Part shown: positions 33,103 to 41,274 of the stretch, in pieces
How positions within the stretch are numbered: the stretch's first letter is position 1
Layout: every line of letters begins with the position of its first letter
DNA from: Streptomyces roseolilacinus
GTDB lineage: Bacteria > Actinomycetota > Actinomycetes > Streptomycetales > Streptomycetaceae
Length of the DNA stretch: 64,000 nt
Reading direction: 5' to 3'
Assembly (NCBI RefSeq): GCF_014649335.1
Contig: NZ_BMSV01000016.1
Span: 1-64,000, forward strand
Position numbers and translations under genes: made by a program
The notes under the pieces: model-generated
Told to the model about the DNA's origin: nothing
What the model saw: only the letters and a program-made list of their open reading frames with translations
Databases searched by the model: none

Positions 33103-33118
33103 CCCACCGTACGGTGGG
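33103..33118. repeat. Perfect 16-bp palindrome between ilvN and ilvC
   Basis: cccaccgtacggtggg has no loop. It lies 33 bases before the ilvC start in an 84-base gap within the operon. It may be an RNA processing site or a weak terminator that sets ilvC levels; the sequence alone does not decide. Confidence 0.5.
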
Positions 33119-33154
33119 GAGGGACAGGGACGTTGGGGGGTCTCGCTACGCGGA

Positions 33155-33679
33155 CTACGCCGAGCGGTCGAGGGCGCGCAGCGACCGGTCCGTGATGGAC
33201 CGGGCACCACGCCCTATGGCGATCGTGCCGGACTGGACGAGCTCCTTGATGCCGAACTGTTCCAGCATCTTCAGCATCGCTTCGAGCTTGTCACTCGATC
33301 CGGTGGCCTCGATGGTCACCGCCTCGGGCGAGACGTCGACGGTCTTGGCGCGGAACAGCTGGACGATCTCGACGACCTGGGAGCGGGTCTCGTTGTCGGC
33401 GCGGACCTTCACCAGGACGAGCTCGCGCTGGATCGCGGCGCTGGGCTCGAGTTCGACGATCTTCAGGACGTTGACCAGCTTGTTGAGCTGCTTGGTCACC
33501 TGCTCCAGCGGCAGGTCCTCGACATTGACCACGATGGTGATGCGGGAGATGTCGGGGTGTTCGGTGACGCCGACGGCGAGCGAGTCGATGTTGAAGCCGC
33601 GGCGGGAGAAGAGGGCGGCGATCCGGGCCAGGATGCCGGGGGTGTTCTCCACCAGGACGGAGAGCGTGTGCTTGGACAT
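33155..33679 (-). CDS. ilvN: Acetolactate synthase small (regulatory) subunit
   Basis: A 174-residue protein with an N-terminal ACT domain ('LVENTPGILARIAALFSRRGFNIDSLAVG') that binds valine and a C-terminal ACT-like half ('GSSDKLEAMLKMLEQFGIKELVQSG'). It activates the catalytic subunit and confers feedback inhibition. ATG at 33679, 22 bases after ilvB in the same operon. Confidence 0.96.
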   Translation of the reverse strand: MSKHTLSVLVENTPGILARIAALFSRRGFNIDSLAVGVTEHPDISRITIVVNVEDLPLEQVTKQLNKLVNVLKIVELEPSAAIQRELVLVKVRADNETRSQVVEIVQLFRAKTVDVSPEAVTIEATGSSDKLEAMLKMLEQFGIKELVQSGTIAIGRGARSITDRSLRALDRSA

Positions 33680-33701
33680 GGTTTCTTGACTCAGCTCTCT
33701 C

Positions 33702-35555
33702 TCAGTCGTCTTCGCTGTCGCCGAAGTCGGGGCGGACGCCGCGGGCGGCCATGACCTCGTCGTTGGAGGTGCCGGCGGCGACCATGGGCCACACCTGGGC
33801 GTCCTCGTGGACGATGAAGTCGATGACGACGGGGCGGTCGTTGATGGCGTTGGCCTCGGCGATGACCCGGTCCAGGTCCTCGGGGCGCTCGCAGCGCAGC
33901 GCGACGCAGCCCATCGCCTCGGACAGCTTCACGAAGTCCGGGACGCGGGTGCCGGCGCCGGCCTCCTTGCCGGAGGCGTCCGGGCCGGAGTGCAGGACGG
34001 TGTTGGAGTAGCGCTGGTTGTAGAACAGCGTCTGCCACTGGCGGACCATGCCGAGGGCGCCGTTGTTGATGATGGCGACCTTGATCGGGATGTTGTTCAG
34101 CGCGCAGGTGACCAGTTCCTGGTTGGTCATCTGGAAGCAGCCGTCGCCGTCGATGGCCCAGACGGTGCGGTCCGGGGCCCCGGCCTTGGCGCCCATGGCG
34201 GCCGGGACGGCGTAGCCCATGGTCCCGGCGCCGCCGGAGTTGAGCCAGGTGGCCGGCTCCTCGTAGTCGATGAAGTGGGCGGCCCACATCTGGTGCTGGC
34301 CGACGCCGGCCGCGAAGATGGTGCCCTTGGGGGCCAGCCGGCCGATGCGCTCGATGACCTGCTGGGGGGCGAGGCTGCCGTCCTCCGGCTGCTCGTAGCC
34401 GAGGGGGTAGGTCTCGCGCCAGCGGTTGAGGTCCTTCCACCAGGCGCCGTAGTCGCCGGTGTGGCCGGCGGTGTGCTCCGCCTGGACGGCCTGGACCAGG
34501 TCGGCGATGACCTCGCGGGCGTCGCCGACGATCGGCACGTCGGCGGCGCGGTTCTTGCCGATCTCGGCCGGGTCGATGTCGGCGTGGACGATCTTGGCGT
34601 ACGGGGCGAAACTGTCCAGCCTGCCGGTGACGCGGTCGTCGAAGCGGGCGCCCAGCGCGACGATCAGGTCGGCCTTCTGCAGGGCGGTGACGGCGGTGAC
34701 GGCGCCGTGCATGCCGGGCATGCCGACGTGCTGCGGGTGCGTGTCGGGGAAGGCGCCGAGGGCCATCAGCGTGGTGGTGACGGGGGCGCCGGTCAGCTCG
34801 GCGAGGACCTTCAGTTCGGCGGTGGCGCCGGCCTTCAGGACGCCGCCGCCGACGTACAGGACGGGGCGCTTGGCGGAGGTGATCAGCTTGGCGGCCTCGC
34901 GGATCTGCTTGGCGTGGGGCTTGGTGACCGGGCGGTAGCCGGGCAGGTCGGTCTGCGGGGGCCAGCTGAACGTGGTCTTCGCCTGGAGGGCGTCCTTGGC
35001 GATGTCGACGAGGACGGGGCCGGGGCGGCCGGTGGAGGCGATGTAGAAGGCCTCGGCGATGGTCCTCGGGATGTCCTCCGCGCGGGTGACCAGGAAGTTG
35101 TGCTTGGTGATCGGCATGGTGATGCCGCAGATGTCGGCTTCCTGGAAGGCGTCGGTGCCGATCGCCTTGGAGGCGACCTGGCCGGTGATCGCGACGAGCG
35201 GGACGGAGTCCATGTGGGCGTCGGCGATCGGGGTGACCAGGTTGGTGGCGCCGGGGCCGGAGGTGGCCATGCAGACGCCGACCCTGCCGGTGGCCTGGGC
35301 GTAGCCGGTCGCGGCGTGGCCGGCGCCCTGCTCGTGGCGGACCAGGATGTGGCGGACCCGGGTGGAGTCCATCATCGGGTCGTACGCGGGCAGGATCGCG
35401 CCGCCGGGAATGCCGAACACCGTCTCGGCCCCGACTTCCTCGAGAGAGCGGATGAGGGACTGGGCGCCCGTGACGTGCTCAACGGTGGCGGAGGGCTGTC
35501 CGCCGGAACGGGGCCGTGGCTGCGGGTGGTGGGCCCCGGTGGCCTGCTCGGTCAT
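33702..35555 (-). CDS. ilvB: Acetolactate synthase large (catalytic) subunit
   Basis: A 617-residue thiamine-diphosphate enzyme. 'EVGAETVFGIPGGAILPAYD' opens the Pyr domain, with the catalytic Glu in 'RHEQGAGHAATGYA'. The TPP-binding motif is 'IDGDGCFQMTNQELVTC...INN'. It makes acetolactate or acetohydroxybutyrate and uses FAD as structural cofactor. ATG at 35555 is preferred; the 30 or so residues before the fold are a low-complexity tail common in Streptomyces. The gene is controlled by the leader peptide and attenuator at 35646-35765 and followed by ilvN and ilvC. Confidence 0.96.
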   Translation of the reverse strand: MTEQATGAHHPQPRPRSGGQPSATVEHVTGAQSLIRSLEEVGAETVFGIPGGAILPAYDPMMDSTRVRHILVRHEQGAGHAATGYAQATGRVGVCMATSGPGATNLVTPIADAHMDSVPLVAITGQVASKAIGTDAFQEADICGITMPITKHNFLVTRAEDIPRTIAEAFYIASTGRPGPVLVDIAKDALQAKTTFSWPPQTDLPGYRPVTKPHAKQIREAAKLITSAKRPVLYVGGGVLKAGATAELKVLAELTGAPVTTTLMALGAFPDTHPQHVGMPGMHGAVTAVTALQKADLIVALGARFDDRVTGRLDSFAPYAKIVHADIDPAEIGKNRAADVPIVGDAREVIADLVQAVQAEHTAGHTGDYGAWWKDLNRWRETYPLGYEQPEDGSLAPQQVIERIGRLAPKGTIFAAGVGQHQMWAAHFIDYEEPATWLNSGGAGTMGYAVPAAMGAKAGAPDRTVWAIDGDGCFQMTNQELVTCALNNIPIKVAIINNGALGMVRQWQTLFYNQRYSNTVLHSGPDASGKEAGAGTRVPDFVKLSEAMGCVALRCERPEDLDRVIAEANAINDRPVVIDFIVHEDAQVWPMVAAGTSNDEVMAARGVRPDFGDSEDD

Positions 35556-35645
35556 CGGCAATCTCTTCTCGAAGCTGAGGGTTTTGACGAGAGTTTTTCG
35601 GCGGGTCTGTCAGTGTCTGTCAGGGTGTGTCACGAGATATCGATG

Positions 35646-35683
35646 CAACAAAAAACCCCTCGTGCCGTGAGGCAAGCGAGGGG
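35646..35683 (-). terminator. Attenuator terminator before ilvB
   Basis: On the minus strand a stem made of 35683-35671 and 35666-35656 (a cccctcg..gcc stem with a 2-base bulge) is followed at once by ttttttgttg (35655-35646). The U-tract and the leader peptide upstream are the two parts of a classical attenuator. It lies about 100 bases before the ilvB start. Confidence 0.8.
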
Positions 35684-35723
35684 AGCGCGCCGGTGGGAGT
35701 CCGCAGGGCCGTGAGGGACCTGC

Positions 35724-35765
35724 TCAGCCGACGCGCTTTCCAAGTACGAGAATTCGGGTGCGCAT
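35724..35765 (-). CDS. ilvB leader peptide MRTRILVLGKRVG
   Basis: A 13-codon frame from ATG at 35765 to TGA at 35726-35724. It contains ATT-CTC-GTA-CTT (Ile-Leu-Val-Leu), the three branched-chain amino acids in a row, with codons such as ATT, GTA and CTT that are rare in this genome. Stalling here when charged tRNA is short should favour read-through of the terminator downstream. Leader peptides of this kind before ilvB have been predicted in actinobacteria. The likely promoter places the RNA start at or next to the ATG, so it may be translated leaderless. Confidence 0.85.
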   Translation of the reverse strand: MRTRILVLGKRVG

Positions 35766-35772
35766 GGCTCTG

Positions 35773-35802
35773 ACCCTCCACCCGGCGCACCGTCAGTGTC
35801 AA
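35773..35802 (-). promoter_or_regulatory. Promoter of the ilvB leader
   Basis: On the minus strand -35 TTGACA (35802-35797, perfect consensus) and a -10-like GAGGGT (35778-35773) are 18 bp apart. The RNA would start close to the leader ATG at 35765. The -35 hexamer includes the TGA stop of the preceding GGDEF-EAL gene. Confidence 0.65.
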
Positions 35803-38800
35803 GTGGGTGGGACACGCGTCTCACGATGTGAGCACATCGGGGGGAGCGAGCGGGCCGGGAGCGCCTGCGCGGGGACCCCGCCGCTGAGGACGGGCAGGGG
35901 CACCTTGCCGGAGACCGGGAAGGCGTCGCCCACCAGGGCCCGGCGGAGTCGGTGCTCGTCGAGCGGCCCGGAGAAGGCCGTCCCCTGCGCGTGCGTGCAG
36001 CCCATGGAGCGCAGGGCGAGGACCTGCTCCGGTCCGTCGACGCCTTCGGCCACGGACCGGAGGCCGAGGTCGCCGGCGATCCTGAGCAGCCCGCCGGTGA
36101 TCTTGCGGAGTCTGGCGGACTCGACCACGCCTTCCACCAGGCCCCGGTCCAGCCGCAGGATGTCGACGGGGAGCCTGCGGAGGGCGTTGATCGCGGCGTA
36201 CCCGCTGCCGAAGCCGTCGAGGGCGATGCGCACGCCGAGCCGCCGCAGGGAGACGAGGCGCTGTTCCAGTTCGTCGAAGGAGAGCCGCGGGTCGCTGTCG
36301 GCCAGTTCGACGACGAGGGCGCCGGCGGGCAGGCCGTGCCGGGTCAGCAGCGCCTCGACCGTGCCGAGCGGCATGGACCGGTCGAGGAGGCGGCGGGCGG
36401 GCACGCGGACGCAGACGGGGACGTGGTGGCCCTGGTGGTGGCGTTCGGCGGCCTGCTCGACGGCCTCCTCCAGCATCCAGCGGCCGAGCTCGGCGGTGCG
36501 CTCCCCGGCGTCGTCCGCGACCCGGAGGAACTCCGCGGGGGTGAACAGGATGCCCTGGGCGGAGCGCCAGCGGGGCTGCGCGGCGACGGCGGCGACCCGC
36601 CCCGTGGCCAGCTCCACGACGGGCTGGTGGAGGAGGACGAAGTCGCCGTCGTGCAGCGCGGTGCGCAGCCGGGTGGTCAGCTCCGTGCGGCGGACGACCT
36701 CGGCCTGCATCTGGGGCGCGTACAGCTCGACGCGGTTCTTGCCGCCGGCCTTGGCGCGGTACATGGCCAGGTCGGCGTTGCGCAGGAGGTCGCCGGCGCT
36801 GATGCCGGGCTCGGCGAAGGCGACGCCGATGGACGCGGCGACGCGGACCTCGGTGCCCTCGACCCGGTAGGGCTGGGAGAGCGTGAGGCGGAGCCGGTCG
36901 GCGATCTCGTGGACCTGGAACTCGCGGGCGGCGGGGTCGTGGCCGGAGTCCCCGGCGATGAGGGCGGCGAACTCGTCGCCGCCGAGCCGGGCGGCCGTGT
37001 CCCCGGCCCGCACGGACTCCTGGAGGCGGCGGGCGGCCTGGATCAGCAGCTCGTCGCCGGCCTGGTGGCCGAGGCGGTCGTTGACGCCCTTGAAGCCGTC
37101 GAGGTCGATGAAGAGCACCGCCGTGCCGGAGTCGCCGGAGCGGCGGCCGCCGAGGGCCTGGCGGACGCGCTGGGTGAACAGCGCGCGGTTGGGCAGGTCG
37201 GTGAGCGGGTCGTGCTCGGCGTTGTGCTGGAGCTGGGCCTGGAGGCGGACGCGCTCGGTGACGTCCCGGCTGTTGAGGATCAGACCGCCCTGGTGGCGGT
37301 TGACGGTGGACTCGACGTTGAGCCACTCGCCCGTGCCGGACCTGAAGCGGCACTCGATGCGCGTGGTGGGCTCCTCGGACGGCGGGGCGGCGAGGAACCT
37401 GCGCACCTCGTGGACGACGCCGCCGAGGTCGTCGGGGTGGATGAGCGCGGACAGCTCCGTGCCCACCAGCTCGTCGGCGTCCCGTCCGTACACGCCGGAC
37501 GCGGCGGGACTGACGTAGTGGAGGACGCCGCTGGGGGCGGCGATCATGATGACGTCGCTGGACCCCTGGACCAGGGACCGGAAGTGGTTCTCCTTCTGGG
37601 CCAGCTCCTGGGTGAGCGCGATGTTGTCGAGCAGCATGATGCCCTGCCGGACGACCAGGGCGAGCACGACCGTGCAGCCGGTGAAGACGACGAAGCGGTC
37701 CACGCGGCGGCCTTCGACGAAGAAGTACAGGATGCTGAGGGTGCAGACACCGGCCGCGAGGTACGGCGTGAGCGCGGCGAGCGAGCTGGTGAGGGGGCGG
37801 CCGGGAGGGCACTGCGGCTCCCCGCGCTCGGGGGGCGGCGACCCGGCCGCCCCGCGCGCGCGCCAGGGGGCGTACGCGAGGAGCAGGGAGCCCGCGAACC
37901 AGCCGGCGTCGAGGAGCTGCCCCGAGCGGTACGCGTCCCTCAGCAGCGGGGACGTGAACAGGGCGTCGCACAGCACGGTGAGGGCCAGGGCGGCGACGGC
38001 GGTGTGGACCGCCGAGCGGTTGCCCCGGGTGCGGCGGAAGTGCAGGGCGAGGAGCATGCTCACGAGAACGATGTCAAGCAGCGGATAGGCGAGGGAGAGG
38101 GCCGCGCGGGCGACGCTCTCGCCGTCGAAGCGCGCCGTGTGCGCCAGGGCGAGGCTCCAGGACAGCGTGAGCAGCGAGCCGGCGATCAGCCAGGAGTCCA
38201 GCACGAGGCAGACCCACCTGGCGCGGGTGACGGGGCGCTTGGCGAGGACGAGCAGCCCGACGATCGCCGGCGGCGCGAAGAGCAGGAAGAACAGGTCGGC
38301 GAGCGACGGGTCGGGCACGGTCCGGTCGAGCACCACCTCGTACCACCCCCAGACGGCGTTGCCACAGGCGGCCATGGCGGAGGACAGCGCGAACAGCAGC
38401 CAGGCCGGGCGGAAGGGGCTGCCGTGGGTGCGGGCGTAGCGGAGGCAGGAGACCGCGGCGACCAGGGCGGCGGCGCTCAGTCCGAAGTCGCCCATGATCA
38501 GTGCCAGTTCCTCGGAGCCCCAGCCGAACAGCGCGCCCGTCGCGTAGCCGCCGCAGAGGAGGGCGAGGAGCAGTTGCCCCCTCGTGCCGCCCGTGCCGCC
38601 CGCGCCGCCCGTGTCCTTGTCGGGAGGACCGCAGGGTGCACCTCCGGCCACCGACCCGCGGTCGGCGACGAGGCCCGGGGCGCTCACCGGAGCGCCCCCA
38701 TCCGGAGGATCTTCGTCCGGAATCTTTCGGTCGGAAGGGGTCCGGCCCGGAAGGTCCGGCCGCCCCGTCGCTTCGGATCGTCGCTGCATCGACCGCGCAT

Positions 38801-38870
38801 CGCCCGTCGCCCCCCTCGGATTCTGATCGGCAATCACGTCGGCATCACGTCTTCCCCGGTGCCGGTTCAC
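35799..38870 (-). CDS. cdgC: Membrane GGDEF-EAL protein, active-type GGDEF and degenerate EAL
   Basis: About 1,023 residues from GTG 38870 (an ATG at 38789 is an alternative; the first 98 residues are low-complexity). Eight to ten membrane helices (about 99-415), a PAS domain (about 425-540) followed by a short coil, a GGDEF domain with intact GGDEF at 630-634 (diguanylate cyclase), then an EAL-like domain. There 'EAL' has become Ala763-Ala764-Gln765, the 'DDFG' motif is LDGFGSG and the KID motif is RLD, so phosphodiesterase activity is unlikely. From memory it fits the CdgC group of Streptomyces (next to ilvB). BldD-box-like sites upstream agree with that. The symbol is less sure than the function. 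Confidence 0.88.
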   Translation of the reverse strand: MNRHRGRRDADVIADQNPRGATGDARSMQRRSEATGRPDLPGRTPSDRKIPDEDPPDGGAPVSAPGLVADRGSVAGGAPCGPPDKDTGGAGGTGGTRGQLLLALLCGGYATGALFGWGSEELALIMGDFGLSAAALVAAVSCLRYARTHGSPFRPAWLLFALSSAMAACGNAVWGWYEVVLDRTVPDPSLADLFFLLFAPPAIVGLLVLAKRPVTRARWVCLVLDSWLIAGSLLTLSWSLALAHTARFDGESVARAALSLAYPLLDIVLVSMLLALHFRRTRGNRSAVHTAVAALALTVLCDALFTSPLLRDAYRSGQLLDAGWFAGSLLLAYAPWRARGAAGSPPPERGEPQCPPGRPLTSSLAALTPYLAAGVCTLSILYFFVEGRRVDRFVVFTGCTVVLALVVRQGIMLLDNIALTQELAQKENHFRSLVQGSSDVIMIAAPSGVLHYVSPAASGVYGRDADELVGTELSALIHPDDLGGVVHEVRRFLAAPPSEEPTTRIECRFRSGTGEWLNVESTVNRHQGGLILNSRDVTERVRLQAQLQHNAEHDPLTDLPNRALFTQRVRQALGGRRSGDSGTAVLFIDLDGFKGVNDRLGHQAGDELLIQAARRLQESVRAGDTAARLGGDEFAALIAGDSGHDPAAREFQVHEIADRLRLTLSQPYRVEGTEVRVAASIGVAFAEPGISAGDLLRNADLAMYRAKAGGKNRVELYAPQMQAEVVRRTELTTRLRTALHDGDFVLLHQPVVELATGRVAAVAAQPRWRSAQGILFTPAEFLRVADDAGERTAELGRWMLEEAVEQAAERHHQGHHVPVCVRVPARRLLDRSMPLGTVEALLTRHGLPAGALVVELADSDPRLSFDELEQRLVSLRRLGVRIALDGFGSGYAAINALRRLPVDILRLDRGLVEGVVESARLRKITGGLLRIAGDLGLRSVAEGVDGPEQVLALRSMGCTHAQGTAFSGPLDEHRLRRALVGDAFPVSGKVPLPVLSGGVPAQALPARSLPPMCSHRETRVPPT

Positions 38871-38892
38871 ATGCCCGACGTGCCCCCAAGTC

Positions 38893-38951
38893 GTGACGAT
38901 ACACCAGGATCGTCACGCAGCGACAGGGCCTTTATACGCTGCGTGACGATC
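38893..38951. promoter_or_regulatory. Nested inverted repeats with two BldD-box-like sites upstream of the GGDEF-EAL gene
   Basis: A perfect 15-bp inverted repeat (38908-38922 and 38937-38951) with a 14-bp spacer contains tcacgcagcgaca on the left and atacgctgcgtga on the right; each fits the published BldD consensus (TNACNCWGNGTNA) with one mismatch. A third gtgacgat at 38893-38900 forms another perfect 8-bp dyad with 38909-38916. The block lies 23-80 bases before the predicted start. BldD bound to c-di-GMP represses several c-di-GMP enzyme genes, so feedback control is likely. The 38871-39121 gap has no gene. Confidence 0.7.
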
Positions 38952-39121
38952 AAGCCGGTTATACATACGCACTGCACTCGAATCGCTCCGGATCGTATCG
39001 GTCCGGACGTACCGGCAGCGGGCAAAGCGCACCCGGTACGTTCCGGCGGGGCGGGCGGGCGGAACATGCCCCGGGTACGGACCGGTGACAGGGGCGCGGG
39101 GAGCGTGCCGCACGGCGTGAT

Positions 39122-40087
39122 CTAGCCGGTGGTCAGGACGACGTTGCGCAGTGGCTCCCCGGCCGCGAACCGGGTGAGCTGCTCGGCGATCAGCCGCTTG
39201 GCGCGGGGCATGAACGCCGAGGTGGAGCCGCCCACATGAGGGCTGATCAGCACGCCCGGCGCGTGCCAGAGCGGGTGCCCGGCCGGCAGCGGCTCGGGGT
39301 CGGTGACGTCGAGGGCGGCGGTGACGCGGCCGCTCTCGACCTCCGCGAGGAGGGCCTTGGTGTCCACGACGGGGCCGCGGGCGACGTTGACGAGCAGCGC
39401 GCCGTCCTTCATGCGGGACAGGAAGGCGGCGTCGACGAGGTGGTGGGTGTCCTCGGTGAGCGGGGTGGAGACGATCACCACGTCGGCTTCGGGGAGGAGG
39501 GCGCGCAGATCGGTGAGTGCGTGCACGGGACCGCGCGCAGTGGTGCGGGCGGAGCGCGCGACGCGCGTGATCCGCGCGCATTCGAAGGGCGCGAGCCGGT
39601 CCTCGACGGCCGCGCCGATCGAGCCGTACCCGACGATCAGCACGGACTTGTCGGCGAGCGCCGGGAAGAAGCCGGCCCGCCACTCCTCCCGGTCCTGGCC
39701 CCGGACGAAACCGGGGATGCCGCGCAGCGACGCCAGCACCAGCGCCAGGGCCAGCTCCGCGGTGCTCGCCTCGTGGACGCCCCTGGCGTTGCACAGCGCC
39801 ACGCCGGACGGCACGTCGGAGAGGCCCGGCGTCACGTGGTCGACGCCGGCGGACAGGGTCTGGACGACCCGCAGCGAGGTCATCGCGGCGAGCGGGCGCA
39901 CCGCGACCTCCATGCCCTTCATGTACGGCACGACGTAGAAGGCGCAGTCGGCCGGATCGGCCGGGAAGTCGGCGCCGCCGTCCCAGAAGCGGTAGGCGAA
40001 CCCGGCCTCGGTCGGGTCCGGGAGGCCCTCGATCTCGTCGGCGGGGAGGGGCAGCCACACATCGGCGGTCACGTCAGCAGCAGTCAT
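39122..40087 (-). CDS. D-isomer 2-hydroxyacid dehydrogenase (glyoxylate/hydroxypyruvate reductase-like)
   Basis: A 321-residue NAD(P)-dependent oxidoreductase. 'ARGVHEASTAELALALVLA' is typical of the family, 'VLIVGYGSIGAAVEDRL' binds the cofactor, 'LVNVARGPVVDTKAL' carries the substrate-binding Arg, 'DVTDPEPLPAGHPLW' the Glu and 'ISPHVGG' the catalytic His. The substrate cannot be fixed from sequence. ATG at 40087. It is divergent from the aldo/keto reductase, with a 73-base gap. Confidence 0.88.
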   Translation of the reverse strand: MTAADVTADVWLPLPADEIEGLPDPTEAGFAYRFWDGGADFPADPADCAFYVVPYMKGMEVAVRPLAAMTSLRVVQTLSAGVDHVTPGLSDVPSGVALCNARGVHEASTAELALALVLASLRGIPGFVRGQDREEWRAGFFPALADKSVLIVGYGSIGAAVEDRLAPFECARITRVARSARTTARGPVHALTDLRALLPEADVVIVSTPLTEDTHHLVDAAFLSRMKDGALLVNVARGPVVDTKALLAEVESGRVTAALDVTDPEPLPAGHPLWHAPGVLISPHVGGSTSAFMPRAKRLIAEQLTRFAAGEPLRNVVLTTG

Positions 40088-40160
40088 GCCAGGAGGCTAA
40101 GCGAAGGAAACGGCCCGCCATTGGTTAGTTTTGGTGGGCTGCACAGGGAGGTACGGGGAG

Positions 40161-41171
40161 TTGGAGCGCAGGACACTCGGGGCGACCGGGCTCGACGTGG
40201 GGGCGGTCGGCCTCGGCTGCATGCCGATGAGCTGGGCGTACAGCACCTCCCAGCAGCGCGGCGACCGCTCGCTGCGCGCCGTGCACGCCGCGCTCGACAC
40301 GGGGGTGAGCCTGCTCGACACCGCCGACATGTACGGGCCGTTCACCAACGAGCTGCTGCTGGGGCGGGTGCTGAGGCAGCGGCGCGCGGACGCGTTCGTC
40401 GCGACCAAGTGCGGGCTGCTGGTGGGCGACGGGCACATCGTGGCCAACGGGCGCCCCTCGTACGTGCGCCGGGCGTGCGACGCGTCGCTGCGGCGGCTCC
40501 AGACGGACGTGATCGACCTGTACCAGCTGCACCGGGCCGACCCGGAGGTGCCGGTCGAGGAGACCTGGGGCGCCATGGCGGAGCTGGTGACCGCCGGGAA
40601 GGTGCGCGCGCTGGGGTGGTGCGCGGTGGGCGCGCACGGCGCGCGGCGCGGGGGCTCGCGCGACTTGTACGACGGAACGATTCGCCGACTGGAGCGCGTC
40701 CAGCAGGTGTTCCCGGTGAGCACCGTGCAGGCGGAGCTGTCCGTGTGGTCGCCGGAGGCACTGGCGCGGCTGCTGCCGTGGTGCGCGGCGCGCGGTGTGG
40801 GGTTCCTCGCGGCGATGCCGCTGGGCAACGGCTTCCTGACGGGGACGCTCACCCCGGGCGGCGGGTTCGAACCGGACGACCCGCGGGCCCGGCACCCGCG
40901 GTTCACCGCCGAGATGATGGCCGCGAACCAGCCGTTGGTCGCCGGGTTGCGCCGGGTCGCCGAGCGGCACGGCGGCGCGGCCGCCGGAGTGACCCCGGCG
41001 CAGGTGGCGCTGGCGTGGACGCTGGCGCAGGGCCGGCACGTCGTCCCGGTGCCGGGGACGAAGCGGGAGTGCTGGGCGGTGGAGAACGCGCGCGCGGCCG
41101 CCCTGGCGCTGACCGCGCGGGACCTGGCGGAGATCTCGGCGCTCCCGCCGGCGCGGGGCTCCTGGGACTGA
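40161..41171 (+). CDS. Aldo/keto reductase
   Basis: A 336-residue (alpha/beta)8 NADPH oxidoreductase of the AKR YghZ/Tas-like group. 'LGATGLDVGAVGLGCMPMS' starts the barrel. The catalytic tetrad is visible: Asp and Tyr in 'LLDTADMYG', Lys in 'VATKCG' and His in 'IDLYQLHRAD'. 'VPVPGTKRECWAVENARA' holds the cofactor-phosphate contacts. Start TTG at 40161 is chosen for the ggagg 9 bases upstream and a normal family N-terminus; an in-frame GTG at 40131 is less likely. It detoxifies carbonyl compounds in general; the actual substrate is unknown. Confidence 0.88.
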   Translation: MERRTLGATGLDVGAVGLGCMPMSWAYSTSQQRGDRSLRAVHAALDTGVSLLDTADMYGPFTNELLLGRVLRQRRADAFVATKCGLLVGDGHIVANGRPSYVRRACDASLRRLQTDVIDLYQLHRADPEVPVEETWGAMAELVTAGKVRALGWCAVGAHGARRGGSRDLYDGTIRRLERVQQVFPVSTVQAELSVWSPEALARLLPWCAARGVGFLAAMPLGNGFLTGTLTPGGGFEPDDPRARHPRFTAEMMAANQPLVAGLRRVAERHGGAAAGVTPAQVALAWTLAQGRHVVPVPGTKRECWAVENARAAALALTARDLAEISALPPARGSWD

Positions 41172-41274
41172 GTGGGACTGAGGCGCCCGGACCGCGGGCC
41201 GAAACGGCGGGCCGGGAACGCCTAGGCTGGGCGCGACGGGCTCCACTTCGCCGCCGGGGAAGGAACGAAGAACC

